Part shown: piece by piece, positions 28,574-37,570 of the stretch
Layout: the number at the start of each line of letters is the position of its first letter
Position numbering within the stretch: the stretch's first letter is position 1
Notes under the pieces: generated by a model
Databases searched by the model: none
Told to the model about the DNA's origin: nothing
What the model saw: only the letters and a program-made list of their open reading frames with translations
Program-made: the position numbers and the translations under genes
NCBI RefSeq assembly: GCF_009498215.1
Contig: NZ_CP043498.1
Location: forward strand, 1,612,001-1,676,000
DNA from: Rhizobium grahamii
GTDB taxonomy: Bacteria; Pseudomonadota; Alphaproteobacteria; Rhizobiales; Rhizobiaceae
Direction of reading: 5' to 3'
DNA length: 64,000 nt

Positions 28574-30364
28574 ATGCTTCTGAAAATCGATTTCCGCCGT
28601 TTTGGCCTGCTCCACACCCTTTTCGACATCGGGCGCATGCGCGCTCTTTTGCGCCGCAGCGAGATGGGAATGGTCATTGCCGGCGCGATCGTCGGCGTCA
28701 TTTCCGGCCTGGCGGTAACAGCCATGAGCCTCATCTCGCGCGAGATGCACAGCCTGATTTTCGGCATCAGCGACGTGGAAAGACTGAGTTCGTCGCAGAT
28801 CGACAACAAGCTTTTGCTGCTGACAGCGCCGGTCTGCGGCGGTGCGCTTCTGGGCCTGCTGCTCTTCATCCTCGCGAAGACGCGCAAGAAGCCGATGGTC
28901 GACCCGATCGAAGCAAACGCACTGCATGGCGGGCGGCTATCGCTGACCGATAGCATCCTCGTCGCCGTCCAGAACCTGATCTCCAACGGCTTTGGCGCAT
29001 CGGTGGGACTGGAGGCCGGCTACACCCAGCTTGCGGCCGGCCTGGCGTCGAAGCTCGGGTTCAAGCTGCAACTGCGCCGCTCGGACCTTCGCGTGCTGGT
29101 CGGATGTGGCGCGGCCGGCGCGATCGCCGCCGCATTCAACGCCCCGCTGACGGGCGCCTTCTATGCGTTCGAGCTCATCATCGGCTCCTACACGATCGTC
29201 TCCCTGACGCCGGTGGTCGTCTCCGCGCTTGTCTCGACCGTTGTGGCAAGGCTGCTCGCCGACGGTGACTTCCTGATCGACGTCGGCGACTTCGGAACCG
29301 TCATGCCCGCCGACTACGTCCCGGCCATTCTCCTCGGCGCCTTCTGCGCCGGTATCGGTATTCTGATCATGCAGGGCGTCGCCTTCGTCGAGGAACTGGC
29401 GCGCAAGAGCTCGATCGCGCCGCCGCTCCGGCCGGCACTGGGCGGCATCGTCGTCGGCATTTTCGCGCTGATTACACCGCAGGTCCTGTCGGCTGGCCAT
29501 GGCGCACTGCATCTCAATCTTGGCCGCGACGTCGCCATACCCGTACTGGTGGGCCTGTTCGTTCTGAAGGCCTTTGCTTCGGCGATCTCCATCGGTTCCG
29601 GCTTCAGAGGCGGGCTGTTCTTCGCGTCGCTATTCATGGGCGCGCTTCTCGGCAAACTCTTTGCCTATTCCGCACCATACTTCGCCCATGCCACGCTGAC
29701 ACCCATCATCTACGCGGTTGTCGGCATGAGTTCGCTTGCCGTCGCCGTCATCGGCGGTCCGCTGACCATGACGTTTCTTGCGCTTGAAATCACCGGCGAC
29801 TTTCCGATCACCGCTCTTGTTCTGGCAGCCGTTATCACTTCGTCGCTGGTCGTGCGCAGCACCTTTGGCTACTCCTTCGCCACATGGCGCTTCCATCTCA
29901 GGGGTGAGAGCATTCGCAGCGCCCATGATGTCGGCTGGATCCGCAATCTGACGGTCGACAAGCTCATGCGTGCCGATGTCAAGACCGCGAAATCAGGGAC
30001 CACCCTGGAGGCGTTCAAGGACAAGTTCCCGATCGGCTCCGCCCAGCGCGTCATTCTCGTCGACGACAACGGCAAGTATGTCGGCCTCGTTCTCGTTCCC
30101 GATATTTACGCCAGCCTTACCGATACGGACGATGCCAGCAAGTCGCTGGACGATTTCCTGCGCTACCGGAACGACTTCCTGCAGCCACAGATGAACGCGA
30201 AGCAGGCAGCCGCGATTTTCGACAAGACGGAAAGCGAAGCGCTCGCCGTCGTCAACAATCTCGTGGAGCGCAAGGTCGTCGGGCAGTTGAGTGAAGCCCA
30301 TACGTTGCGCCGCTACAGCGAAGAACTGGACCGCCGGCGCCGCGAGATATCGGGCGAAATCTAG
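28574..30364 (+). CDS. ClC-family chloride channel/antiporter with CBS domains
   Basis: 596-aa membrane protein: about residues 25-440 form the ClC core with many spans, followed by two cytoplasmic CBS modules (WIRNLTVDKLMRADVKTAKS and QMNAKQAAAIFDKTES regions). Core motifs are variant: VDPIEANALHGG in place of GSGIPE, GLEAGYTQ in place of GREGP (the gating Glu is kept), and GSGFRGGLFF for GxFxP. The start at 28574 lacks a clear ribosome site; later ATGs (28637) are possible. Its stop overlaps the cobQ stop: both genes end on the same CTAG at 30361-30364. Confidence 0.88.
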   Translation: MLLKIDFRRFGLLHTLFDIGRMRALLRRSEMGMVIAGAIVGVISGLAVTAMSLISREMHSLIFGISDVERLSSSQIDNKLLLLTAPVCGGALLGLLLFILAKTRKKPMVDPIEANALHGGRLSLTDSILVAVQNLISNGFGASVGLEAGYTQLAAGLASKLGFKLQLRRSDLRVLVGCGAAGAIAAAFNAPLTGAFYAFELIIGSYTIVSLTPVVVSALVSTVVARLLADGDFLIDVGDFGTVMPADYVPAILLGAFCAGIGILIMQGVAFVEELARKSSIAPPLRPALGGIVVGIFALITPQVLSAGHGALHLNLGRDVAIPVLVGLFVLKAFASAISIGSGFRGGLFFASLFMGALLGKLFAYSAPYFAHATLTPIIYAVVGMSSLAVAVIGGPLTMTFLALEITGDFPITALVLAAVITSSLVVRSTFGYSFATWRFHLRGESIRSAHDVGWIRNLTVDKLMRADVKTAKSGTTLEAFKDKFPIGSAQRVILVDDNGKYVGLVLVPDIYASLTDTDDASKSLDDFLRYRNDFLQPQMNAKQAAAIFDKTESEALAVVNNLVERKVVGQLSEAHTLRRYSEELDRRRREISGEI

Positions 30365-31815
30365 CCAAGCAGCCTCGAAAGCCACTCCTTGTCGAGGCGG
30401 GATTCAAGCTCGGCGGCCACATCGTCGAGTGCCTGTTCGACACCCGCCCGATAGTTACGCCGCTCCCCTGACAGGCCGAAGCTCGCAAGCAGGCGCGCTC
30501 TGAACGCGTCGCTGCCAAACGCGCCGTGCAGATAAGTGCCAGTCACCCGGCCATCGGTCGAGGTCGCGCCATCCGGGCTGCCATCCACGATGGCAAAGGG
30601 CCGGCTGCAATCCCTGCCCTGCGTCGTGCCGAGATGGATCTGATAGCCGGAAAGGCTTTCGCCATATTCGACTGACATGGCGGAGCTGTTGCGAACGGTC
30701 TTTTCCGGCTGCATGACGGTCTCGACATCGAGCAGCCCTAGTCCCGTCGTCTCAACCGACGTTCCTTCGATCCCATGAGGGTCGTGGACAGTCCGGCCAA
30801 GCATCTGGTAGCCGCCACAGATCCCGATGACGCGTCCACCGCGACGGACGTGCGCGGCAATATCGTCATCCCATCCTTCAGCGCGCAGATCGGCAAGATC
30901 AGCAATCGTCGACTTCGATCCGGGCAGCACGATCAGCTGCGCATCGGCAGGTAGCCGCTCCCCGGCACGCACGAACTGCAGTTCCACATCGGGCTCTGCT
31001 TTCAACGGGTCCAGATCGTCGAAATTGGCAATCCGCGACAGCACGGGCACGGCGATCTTCAACGCCTTGGCCTCGCCCCGAACAAGCCGCTCCAGCGCAA
31101 CGGAGTCTTCCGCCGGAAGCCGCGACGCCGCCTTAAGCCACGGGACGACGCCGAAGCACGGCCAGCCGGTGAACCGCCCGACCGCGTCGATGCCATCATC
31201 GAAAAGCGAAATATCGCCACGGAACTTGTTGATGATATAGCCAGTGATCATGGCGCGGTCGTCGGGAGGCAGGATTCCATGCGTCCCCACCAGCGACGCG
31301 ATGACGCCGCCGCGATCGATATCCCCCACGAGAACGACAGGCACGCCGGCCCGCGTGGCGAACCCCATGTTTGCGATGTCGCCGGCACGCAGGTTGATCT
31401 CCGAAGGCGAGCCCGCGCCTTCGACGATCACGAGGTCGGCACCCTCCGAGACGGTCGCGAAACTTTCCAGGACATGTCCCAGCAATTGCGGCTTGAGCCT
31501 CTGGTAATCCCGGCCCTTGGCTTGCCCCCAGACCTTGCCCTGGACAACGATCTGGCTGCCGTTTTCCGACTGCGGCTTCAGCAGGACGGGGTTCATATGA
31601 ACCGAGGACGGGATGCGCGCAGCCATGGCCTGCAGCCATTGAGCCCGGCCGATTTCGCCGCCGTCGTCGGAGACAGCCGCGTTGTTCGACATGTTCTGCG
31701 GCTTGAAGGGGCGCACGGCAATCCCGCGGTTCGCGGCAAGACGGCAGAGGCCAGCGACGAGCATGGTCTTGCCGACGTCCGAGCCGGTCCCCTGCAGCAT
31801 GATGGCCTTGGTCAT
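30361..31815 (-). CDS. cobQ: Cobyric acid synthase CobQ
   Basis: 484-aa glutamine amidotransferase that amidates side chains b, d, e and g of adenosylcobyrinic acid a,c-diamide. The N-terminal P-loop is MLQGTGSDVGKTMLVAGLCR, then RPFKPQNMSNNA and VVLVGDIDRGGVIASLVGT; the glutaminase Cys is in VIGICGGYQMLGR and the His in TGTYLHGAFGSD. The ATG at 31815 has GGAG upstream; a longer in-frame start at 31869 is unlikely. Convergent with the ClC gene. Confidence 0.95.
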   Translation of the reverse strand: MTKAIMLQGTGSDVGKTMLVAGLCRLAANRGIAVRPFKPQNMSNNAAVSDDGGEIGRAQWLQAMAARIPSSVHMNPVLLKPQSENGSQIVVQGKVWGQAKGRDYQRLKPQLLGHVLESFATVSEGADLVIVEGAGSPSEINLRAGDIANMGFATRAGVPVVLVGDIDRGGVIASLVGTHGILPPDDRAMITGYIINKFRGDISLFDDGIDAVGRFTGWPCFGVVPWLKAASRLPAEDSVALERLVRGEAKALKIAVPVLSRIANFDDLDPLKAEPDVELQFVRAGERLPADAQLIVLPGSKSTIADLADLRAEGWDDDIAAHVRRGGRVIGICGGYQMLGRTVHDPHGIEGTSVETTGLGLLDVETVMQPEKTVRNSSAMSVEYGESLSGYQIHLGTTQGRDCSRPFAIVDGSPDGATSTDGRVTGTYLHGAFGSDAFRARLLASFGLSGERRNYRAGVEQALDDVAAELESRLDKEWLSRLLG

Positions 31816-31892
31816 TGTCAATCTCCGGAAGTCACTCCGGGCGTACAACGGGGATCGGACAATGGTCAACGGATCGCCGTAAAAATGCGAAA

Positions 31893-31919
31893 GCCGCGCC
31901 GATCAAAAGATCGCGCGGC
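31893..31919 (-). terminator. Terminator-like hairpin in the cobQ leader
   Basis: GCCGCGC-C-GATC-AAAA-GATC-GCGCGGC; on the minus strand the stem is followed by TTTCGCATTTTT. It sits 78 bp before the cobQ start and no minus-strand gene lies just upstream. It could end a short RNA transcribed from 31920-32100 or attenuate cobQ. The remainder of the 522-bp gap to 32337 shows no gene; no B12 box is present. Confidence 0.5.
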
Positions 31920-32337
31920 CTGCCGAATACGCTGGCGCATCACCCAAACACGGCGATACTCACGTTCCCCGGGACGCAATACCAGATCCGGAGAAGCAGC
32001 GGATGTCCCCCGCCACGCCGCGATTTATAGCGCCACATTCTTACCGGAGAGTTAGTGCGGCATGCCGCCGCAGGGAAATTTCGCATTTCCTGATTTTTTT
32101 CCGCAGGCCGCCGCAGCGACCGGCGCAACACCCAAAAATGGCGCTAGGGCCTTGTCATTAACTATTTTAAATCAGTCGCTTAGTATTTCCGCACGGATAG
32201 CGAGAAAGCGATTGATTTCCGTTCGTCAGCGCGTAGGCTCGATGTCAAGGCGTCAGCATAGCCGCCATTTTCAAGCACCAGAGAAAAAGCGCCGACGGCC
32301 CCTTACCGGAGCAATCGCGCGGGAACGGGAACGAGCG

Positions 32338-33330
32338 ATGAGAATTGTTGGCGCGTCCATCGCGCTTGCTGTCGGATTGTTTGCTGCGGCAGCCGCGTTC
32401 GCCGAGGAGTGCGGCAATGTTTCCCTGGCGGAAATGAAGTGGGGATCCGCCGGGATCGCGGCGAATATCGACAAGATCATCCTGGAAGCCGGCTACGGCT
32501 GCAAGGTTGAGATCGTCCCGGGCGACACCATGCCCACCTTTACCTCGATGAACGAGACAGGGAAGCCGGATGTCGCTTCCGAACTGTGGATCAACGCCGT
32601 GCGCATCGAGTTCGATGACGCGGTGAGGCAGGGTCGCCTCGTTCAGGGAGCGGAAATCCTCTCCGAGGGCGCGGTCGAAGGTTGGTGGATCCCGAAGTTC
32701 ATTGCAGACGCCAATCCCGACATTCGCAGCGTCGAGGATGCATTGAAACGTCCGGATCTGTTCCCGGGACCGGACGGCACGCAGGGCGCGGTCTACAACT
32801 GCCCGCCGGGCTGGAATTGCCAGATATCGACGGCCAATCTTTTCCGGGCGCTGAACGCCGACAAGAGCGGATTCCATCTCGTCGACGCGAGTTCGCCGCA
32901 GGGACTGGATGACTCCATTGCAGCCGCGTTCGAGAAGAAAGTCGGCTGGCTCGGATATTACTGGGCGCCGACGGCGATCCTTGGCAAATACGACATGACG
33001 CGTCTGAGTTTCGGCGTCAATCACGACAAGGCGGCGTGGGACAGTTGCACATCGGTCCCTGGCTGCCCCCGACCGGAGCCGAATTCCTATCCCGTTTCCC
33101 GCGCCTTCACGGTTGTTTCAAAGTCATTTGCAGGCCGGGCAGGCCCTGCCTGGGACTATCTGAAGAAGCGCGCCTGGGACAACAGCACGATCAATGATGT
33201 GCTTGCCTGGCAGGACGACCATCACGAAAGCAATCGCGCGTCGGCGGTCTACTTCCTGCACAATTATGCGGACATTTGGACGACCTGGGTGCCGGCTGAC
33301 GTCGCTGACAAGGTCAAATCGTCTCTGTGA
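32338..33330 (+). CDS. ABC transporter binding protein, OpuAC/ProX type
   Basis: 330-aa exported protein of the OpuAC family, which binds glycine betaine, choline or related quaternary amines. A signal peptide (IVGASIALAVGLFAAAAAFA) precedes the mature EECGNVSLAEMKWGSAG. ELWINAVR, VEGWWIPKFIAD and GYYWAPTAILGKYD supply the aromatic residues typical of the ligand cage. The ATG at 32338 follows GGGAACGA. No permease or ATPase gene is adjacent, so it is an orphan here. The Cys pair in NCPPGWNC may form a disulfide. Confidence 0.85.
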   Translation: MRIVGASIALAVGLFAAAAAFAEECGNVSLAEMKWGSAGIAANIDKIILEAGYGCKVEIVPGDTMPTFTSMNETGKPDVASELWINAVRIEFDDAVRQGRLVQGAEILSEGAVEGWWIPKFIADANPDIRSVEDALKRPDLFPGPDGTQGAVYNCPPGWNCQISTANLFRALNADKSGFHLVDASSPQGLDDSIAAAFEKKVGWLGYYWAPTAILGKYDMTRLSFGVNHDKAAWDSCTSVPGCPRPEPNSYPVSRAFTVVSKSFAGRAGPAWDYLKKRAWDNSTINDVLAWQDDHHESNRASAVYFLHNYADIWTTWVPADVADKVKSSL

Positions 33331-33348
33331 ATAGAAGGATGCTGTCGC

Positions 33349-34602
33349 CTAGCCGCGACCGTGCACGACGAATTCGCCGTCGGATGCTTCGCGCTCATCC
33401 ACCAGCTGATCGATGAACTCAAGGATCTGGTTGCTGGCCTGCGTTGGATCGGTCTGGAAGATCGTGGAAGCCATGATCGCTCGCTCCGACCGGAGTTCAT
33501 CGCGGTAGAGCGCCTTGCCGAGCTGCTCGATGAAGGTATCGGGCGTAAACACATGGCGGTACGGCAGGTCGGGCACCAGGGAGAAGTCGGGTTCGAAATT
33601 CTGATGCGGCTTGTCTGAAAAATCGAGCGTCAGCACCGGCTTCCCGGTCAGGAGGAAGTCGAACATGATCGACGAATAGTCGGTGACGAGGGCATCGAAC
33701 CGCTGTAGCAGCGGATAGACGTCGACGCCGGCATCGATGAAGGTGAAGCCCTCGCCCTGCCGTATCGTATCGGCGCCCACAAGCTTGTACATCGGATGCA
33801 TCTTGAGAACGAAATTGATGTTCTCGCGCTGGGCGATCGCAGTCAACGTCTGCAGGAAGCGCGGCGTCATCAGATAGGTTTCCTGGCCACGCTGCCAAGT
33901 CGGCAGGACGAGGACATTCTTTCGGCGCGCGCTGAGCGACATGTCGAGATCCATGTCGTACTCGCAGCCGATCGTGTCGAACGGCTTGATCGGTCGAAGC
34001 AGGACTTCGTTGCGTGGAAAACCGGCTCGCAGGATATTCTTGCAGCCGAAGACACCGCTCCAGTAGCGATCGAAGAATGACGAGGTGCTGAGCACATAAT
34101 CGGTCTGCGACGCCATGTAGAATGGCCGGCGTATCTCGCTGTTTCGCAGCGTCAGATGCGGAATGAGTTCGAGCACCAGATGCTTGACCGAAATGCCGTG
34201 CCAGAGCTGGATCTTCTTCGCCCCCGCCAGGCAGGCATTCAATGCATAAGCGCCCCGCAGGCTCTCGTTCGGATTGACCGAGAAGACGGCAACGGCGGCA
34301 TGCAGGAGCAGATCGATCGACCTGTCGACATTCTGCGACAGGTCGATGCAGGGCAGCCCGCGGGCCGCCAGAGAACTGACCAGCTGCGAAGAGAAGCTGC
34401 ACCACATCACCTCGTAACTACGCTTGCGAGCAATGTCGCTGAGATAGAGATACTTGGTGTTATCGGAAAAGGTCTCTCTGCCGAAATAGAGCACCAACCG
34501 GCGCTTGCGCACACGCTGGGATATCGACGCAAATTCGATCGCCATCGTCTGGTCGTTCAACGCCGCCAGATTTGCCTGCGCGGAAGATGGGTCGAAGCTC
34601 AT
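33349..34602 (-). CDS. CDP-glycerol glycerophosphotransferase-like protein (TagB/TagF type)
   Basis: 417-aa enzyme of the CDP-glycerol:poly(glycerophosphate) transferase family. Motifs: KKIQLWHGISVKHLVLE, INFVLKMHPMYKL and the family signature FDALVTDYSSIMFDFLLTGK. It would transfer glycerol phosphate (or a similar polyol phosphate) to a glycan or lipid acceptor at the cytoplasmic face. It is downstream of the tagD-like gene by 92 bp on the same strand. The acceptor is unknown; the family is known best from Gram-positive wall teichoic acid and some Gram-negative capsules. Confidence 0.85.
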   Translation of the reverse strand: MSFDPSSAQANLAALNDQTMAIEFASISQRVRKRRLVLYFGRETFSDNTKYLYLSDIARKRSYEVMWCSFSSQLVSSLAARGLPCIDLSQNVDRSIDLLLHAAVAVFSVNPNESLRGAYALNACLAGAKKIQLWHGISVKHLVLELIPHLTLRNSEIRRPFYMASQTDYVLSTSSFFDRYWSGVFGCKNILRAGFPRNEVLLRPIKPFDTIGCEYDMDLDMSLSARRKNVLVLPTWQRGQETYLMTPRFLQTLTAIAQRENINFVLKMHPMYKLVGADTIRQGEGFTFIDAGVDVYPLLQRFDALVTDYSSIMFDFLLTGKPVLTLDFSDKPHQNFEPDFSLVPDLPYRHVFTPDTFIEQLGKALYRDELRSERAIMASTIFQTDPTQASNQILEFIDQLVDEREASDGEFVVHGRG

Positions 34603-34694
34603 TATTCAATCCTTGGTGTGCAGCCACGCCTACGGACGCGACAGTTACTGCGGGTCGGCCGAGCCGACCCGCTGGCAATCGATATCGAGGCAGT

Positions 34695-35090
34695 TCAGGC
34701 CGACTGGCGAATTTCTTCGAGCGTCATCGTCGTCGAGATGCCTTCGGTGCGCGGCAGGTAGACGACGTCGCACAGCGTCTTGAACTCGTCGAAGCGGCCG
34801 ACCCAATCGTCACCCATCACGAGGACATCCGCATCGAACTGCTTGATGTACTCGCCCTTCAAGTCGAGCGAGTGCTCGAGGAACACATCGTCGACCCAGC
34901 AGATGCTCCTGATGATCTCGAGGCGCTGATCCTCCGGATAGACGGTCATCTTGCTCTTCTTGGAGAAGTTCAGGGCGTCCGTCGAAACTCCGACCGTAAG
35001 GTGATCCCCAAGCGCCTTGGCACGCTGCAGGATGCGGATGTGCCCCACATGCAGAACGTCGAACGTACCAAAGGTTATAATTCGTTTCAT
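34695..35090 (-). CDS. Glycerol-3-phosphate cytidylyltransferase (TagD-like)
   Basis: 131-aa nucleotidyltransferase that would form CDP-glycerol from CTP and glycerol-3-phosphate. The HxGH motif is in FGTFDVLHVGHIRILQRA, and the second signature is RTEGISTTMTLEEI (family RTEGISTT). Start at the ATG 35090 with GAGGGG upstream; the longer in-frame start at 35204 overlaps the next gene. It supplies the donor for the two flanking transferase-like proteins. Confidence 0.92.
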   Translation of the reverse strand: MKRIITFGTFDVLHVGHIRILQRAKALGDHLTVGVSTDALNFSKKSKMTVYPEDQRLEIIRSICWVDDVFLEHSLDLKGEYIKQFDADVLVMGDDWVGRFDEFKTLCDVVYLPRTEGISTTMTLEEIRQSA

Positions 35091-35154
35091 AACTTGCCCC
35101 TCAGAATGAAAGTCGCAGCTGACCAAAGGACAGCAGTTCGCAGCACCGTTTTCC

Positions 35155-36738
35155 TCAACCGGCCGAGCGAATGGCCTGTCGCTCGCTGTGTATGCCCTCG
35201 GCAATGTTTTCGATGATAACGTCGACGGATGAACGACCGCCCGGCAACAAGGCTTCCTTGAGAGCCGCGCGTTCCGCCTCGAATTTCCAGGGAGCCCCGC
35301 CCTTGTAGGAAAGAACGGCCGATTTCAGCGAAGCGAAATCCCGCACGACATGCGATGCGGCATTGGCCTTGTGACCAAGCGCGTTGAACGGGACGTGGCA
35401 TCCGGACTCGAAGTAAACAAGCGGCTTGTCGAACAACGGGTATTCCGTGAGGAAGGAGATGCCATCCGTGATCATCAGATCCGAGGCATCGAACAATTCG
35501 CCGTAGAGCCCGTCGCAGATCGCGCAGTTCGGCAGAGCGGACCAGGCCTTGAAATAGTCGCGTGCCTGCTCCTCGGTCATCACCTTCGCCCGCACAAGCC
35601 CTTCGGTCAGCGCTGGGTGCGGCTTCAGCACGAATTCGATATCGGGCTGAGAACGAGCCCAGGCGAGCATTTCCATCGCCATCCGGTCGAACACGCCGAA
35701 GCCAAGGCCGCCGCGCACCGAGTGATGCGGCGCCCATACCACGCGATAAGCCCGCTCGCCGCGCTCTGGAATTGGCCACTGGCCCTGCCCCTTCGCCTTC
35801 AGCAGCTTCTCGAACTTCGGGTATCCCGATACGACGATCTTGCCGGCGTCATGGCGGCGCGGCTTCAGGAATGTCTCGCGCATTTCGGCGTTCTCGCAGA
35901 AGATGCGCCACGCCATGCGGTGGAAGAACTGATCGTACCAGGCCGGCGAATAGAGGTCCGAACCCTCAGGACCGTCGTTATGCGTCTGGATGATCAAGGC
36001 TGCATAGGGAATGAGGCAGAGGCGCGCGAAGGTGATCTCGCCGGTCTGGAAGCCCGGCTGAACGCCACCCTCCCAGAACTGCTGGCGGAAGATGACATCG
36101 GGCTGAAGGCTCTTCATGATGTCGAGCGCCTCGAAGGAATCCTCCATCCCGAACCGCAGATGCGGAATCCCCTGTGACTTCAGGAATTCGCTGACATCCG
36201 CCTCGCCGGTAAAGTTGGCTGAGCCCAGCTGGCTGACATTGAGCGAGCAGACGATCGGATCGAAGAGAGGCTCCTCCACCATCCGCGCATAAACGTCGGC
36301 AAAGGCATCCCACATGGTGACCGACTGCACGAGGAAGAGGCAGCGGATGCGCTCCTGGCGCGAGGGAATGTTCCTGAGAACCAGATTGGCGGTCTGCTTC
36401 ACATGATGGATCTGAGAATGAAGGCCATTGCCGGTGCGGACAAGCAACGTGCCGAATTCGCGAAGAACGGTTTGCAGGGACTCGTTGAGTTCCGTCATCG
36501 TATTGACCGTCACCTCGCCGAACTGGTCGGCGGTGGCGCGAACCTGTTCTTGCAAGATGGCAAAGCCCTGCTGCTGTTCGTTGTGCAGATTGACGAAGAA
36601 CTGCACGGTCTCGACCTGGATTTCCTCGGAAATCTGCAGTTTCTGGGTAATCGCGGAAAGCTGCTCCTCCAGCGTCTGGAGTCGGGCGGAAAGGTCCGTC
36701 AGCGTTCCTGCAACGTTCGGGACAATCTGCTCGGTCAT
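35155..36738 (-). CDS. Coiled-coil protein with CDP-glycerol glycerophosphotransferase-like C-terminal domain
   Basis: 527-aa protein, first gene of the CDP-glycerol cluster. Residues 10-110 are a predicted coiled coil (LSARLQTLEEQLSAITQKLQ and repeated heptads). From about 130 the protein resembles the glycosyltransferase-B-like TagF fold: FVLKPHPALTEG, DASDLMITDGISFLTEYPLF, KPLVYFESGCHVPFN. The motif order matches the partner at 33349 but the sequence is distant. The coiled coil may make oligomers or attach it to an export complex. Function inferred from context. Confidence 0.72.
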   Translation of the reverse strand: MTEQIVPNVAGTLTDLSARLQTLEEQLSAITQKLQISEEIQVETVQFFVNLHNEQQQGFAILQEQVRATADQFGEVTVNTMTELNESLQTVLREFGTLLVRTGNGLHSQIHHVKQTANLVLRNIPSRQERIRCLFLVQSVTMWDAFADVYARMVEEPLFDPIVCSLNVSQLGSANFTGEADVSEFLKSQGIPHLRFGMEDSFEALDIMKSLQPDVIFRQQFWEGGVQPGFQTGEITFARLCLIPYAALIIQTHNDGPEGSDLYSPAWYDQFFHRMAWRIFCENAEMRETFLKPRRHDAGKIVVSGYPKFEKLLKAKGQGQWPIPERGERAYRVVWAPHHSVRGGLGFGVFDRMAMEMLAWARSQPDIEFVLKPHPALTEGLVRAKVMTEEQARDYFKAWSALPNCAICDGLYGELFDASDLMITDGISFLTEYPLFDKPLVYFESGCHVPFNALGHKANAASHVVRDFASLKSAVLSYKGGAPWKFEAERAALKEALLPGGRSSVDVIIENIAEGIHSERQAIRSAG

Positions 36739-36956
36739 GGCTTCACCCTGGAAGAATAGCGATACGAAAGCTTCGCCCTGCGACTCGATACGCCTGTCAG
36801 GCGCTCGGAGTCCCCGTCCGAAGTATGATCGGAGTATCAGCAGTAGCTTTCGTGAAACTGATCAGCCTCGCCGCAACAGCGACTTGGAGGTTTTCGCAAC
36901 GTGACACGTTCGCTTATAAGCTGGCCCGAAACGAGTCGAATACATGGAGAAGCGTC

Positions 36957-37304
36957 ATGACATCAGCACCCTTCCCCGATCGCGAAACGATCGCCACCCG
37001 CTTTGCAGCGCTTGCCGAACAGGACAAGGCCTACATTGCGCTGCTGCTCGAAAACCAGGCACAGGACGACAGCCTGATCGAAGGCCTGGAGCAGTATTTG
37101 AACAATGCGTCTCGCGCATCGTTCCTGAACTCGCTCAAACTCGAAAACCTTGGGAAATGGATCGGCGAGGCTGCCCCGGCACGCCTCCAGATCCGCCTCA
37201 TGGAACTGGCGAAATCGAGCCAGCACCCGGCCTACACCGCATTCCGCAACGGCCTGACCTCGTCCGGCGGACTAAGCAGAGCCTATCCGCCGGCAAAGAT
37301 CTGA
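36957..37304 (+). CDS. Conserved-looking hypothetical protein, 115 aa
   Basis: Small soluble protein with helical composition (ETIATRFAALAEQDKAYIAL, DDSLIEGLEQYLNNASRAS, APARLQIRLMELAKS) and no recognised motif or signal. GGAGAAG precedes the ATG at 36957. Divergent from the CDP-glycerol cluster and convergent with the entericidin-like gene 6 bp away. No function is proposed. Confidence 0.7.
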   Translation: MTSAPFPDRETIATRFAALAEQDKAYIALLLENQAQDDSLIEGLEQYLNNASRASFLNSLKLENLGKWIGEAAPARLQIRLMELAKSSQHPAYTAFRNGLTSSGGLSRAYPPAKI

Positions 37305-37310
37305 CAGGTC

Positions 37311-37466
37311 TTACTTCTTGGCCGCGCGATCCACCGACCGGCCGGCGTCCTGCGTCGCATTGACGGCATTGGCAGTGTCCCTGCCCACGCCGCGTATCGT
37401 GTTGGCGCAGGAAGACAGGGCGAGTAGAACCATGCAGGCAGCAGCGATTTTGGCCGTGGTCGTCAT
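37311..37466 (-). CDS. Entericidin-like small lipoprotein
   Basis: 51-aa protein. A signal segment (AKIAAACMVLLALSSC) ends in the lipobox LSSC, giving Cys20 as lipid-modified N-terminus; the mature part begins CANTIRGVGRDTANAVN, as in the EcnA/EcnB entericidin family. Entericidins are small cell-envelope lipoproteins of uncertain toxin/antidote role. AAGGA precedes the ATG at 37466. Confidence 0.85.
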   Translation of the reverse strand: MTTTAKIAAACMVLLALSSCANTIRGVGRDTANAVNATQDAGRSVDRAAKK

Positions 37467-37570
37467 TGTGGCAATCCTTTTTTGATGAAATCGATCCCTC
37501 GAGGCAACAGCGACGCCGCTGCCGCACCCTTAACGCGCTGATCGAAAAAAGGTTTCATCGTCGCCCACGG

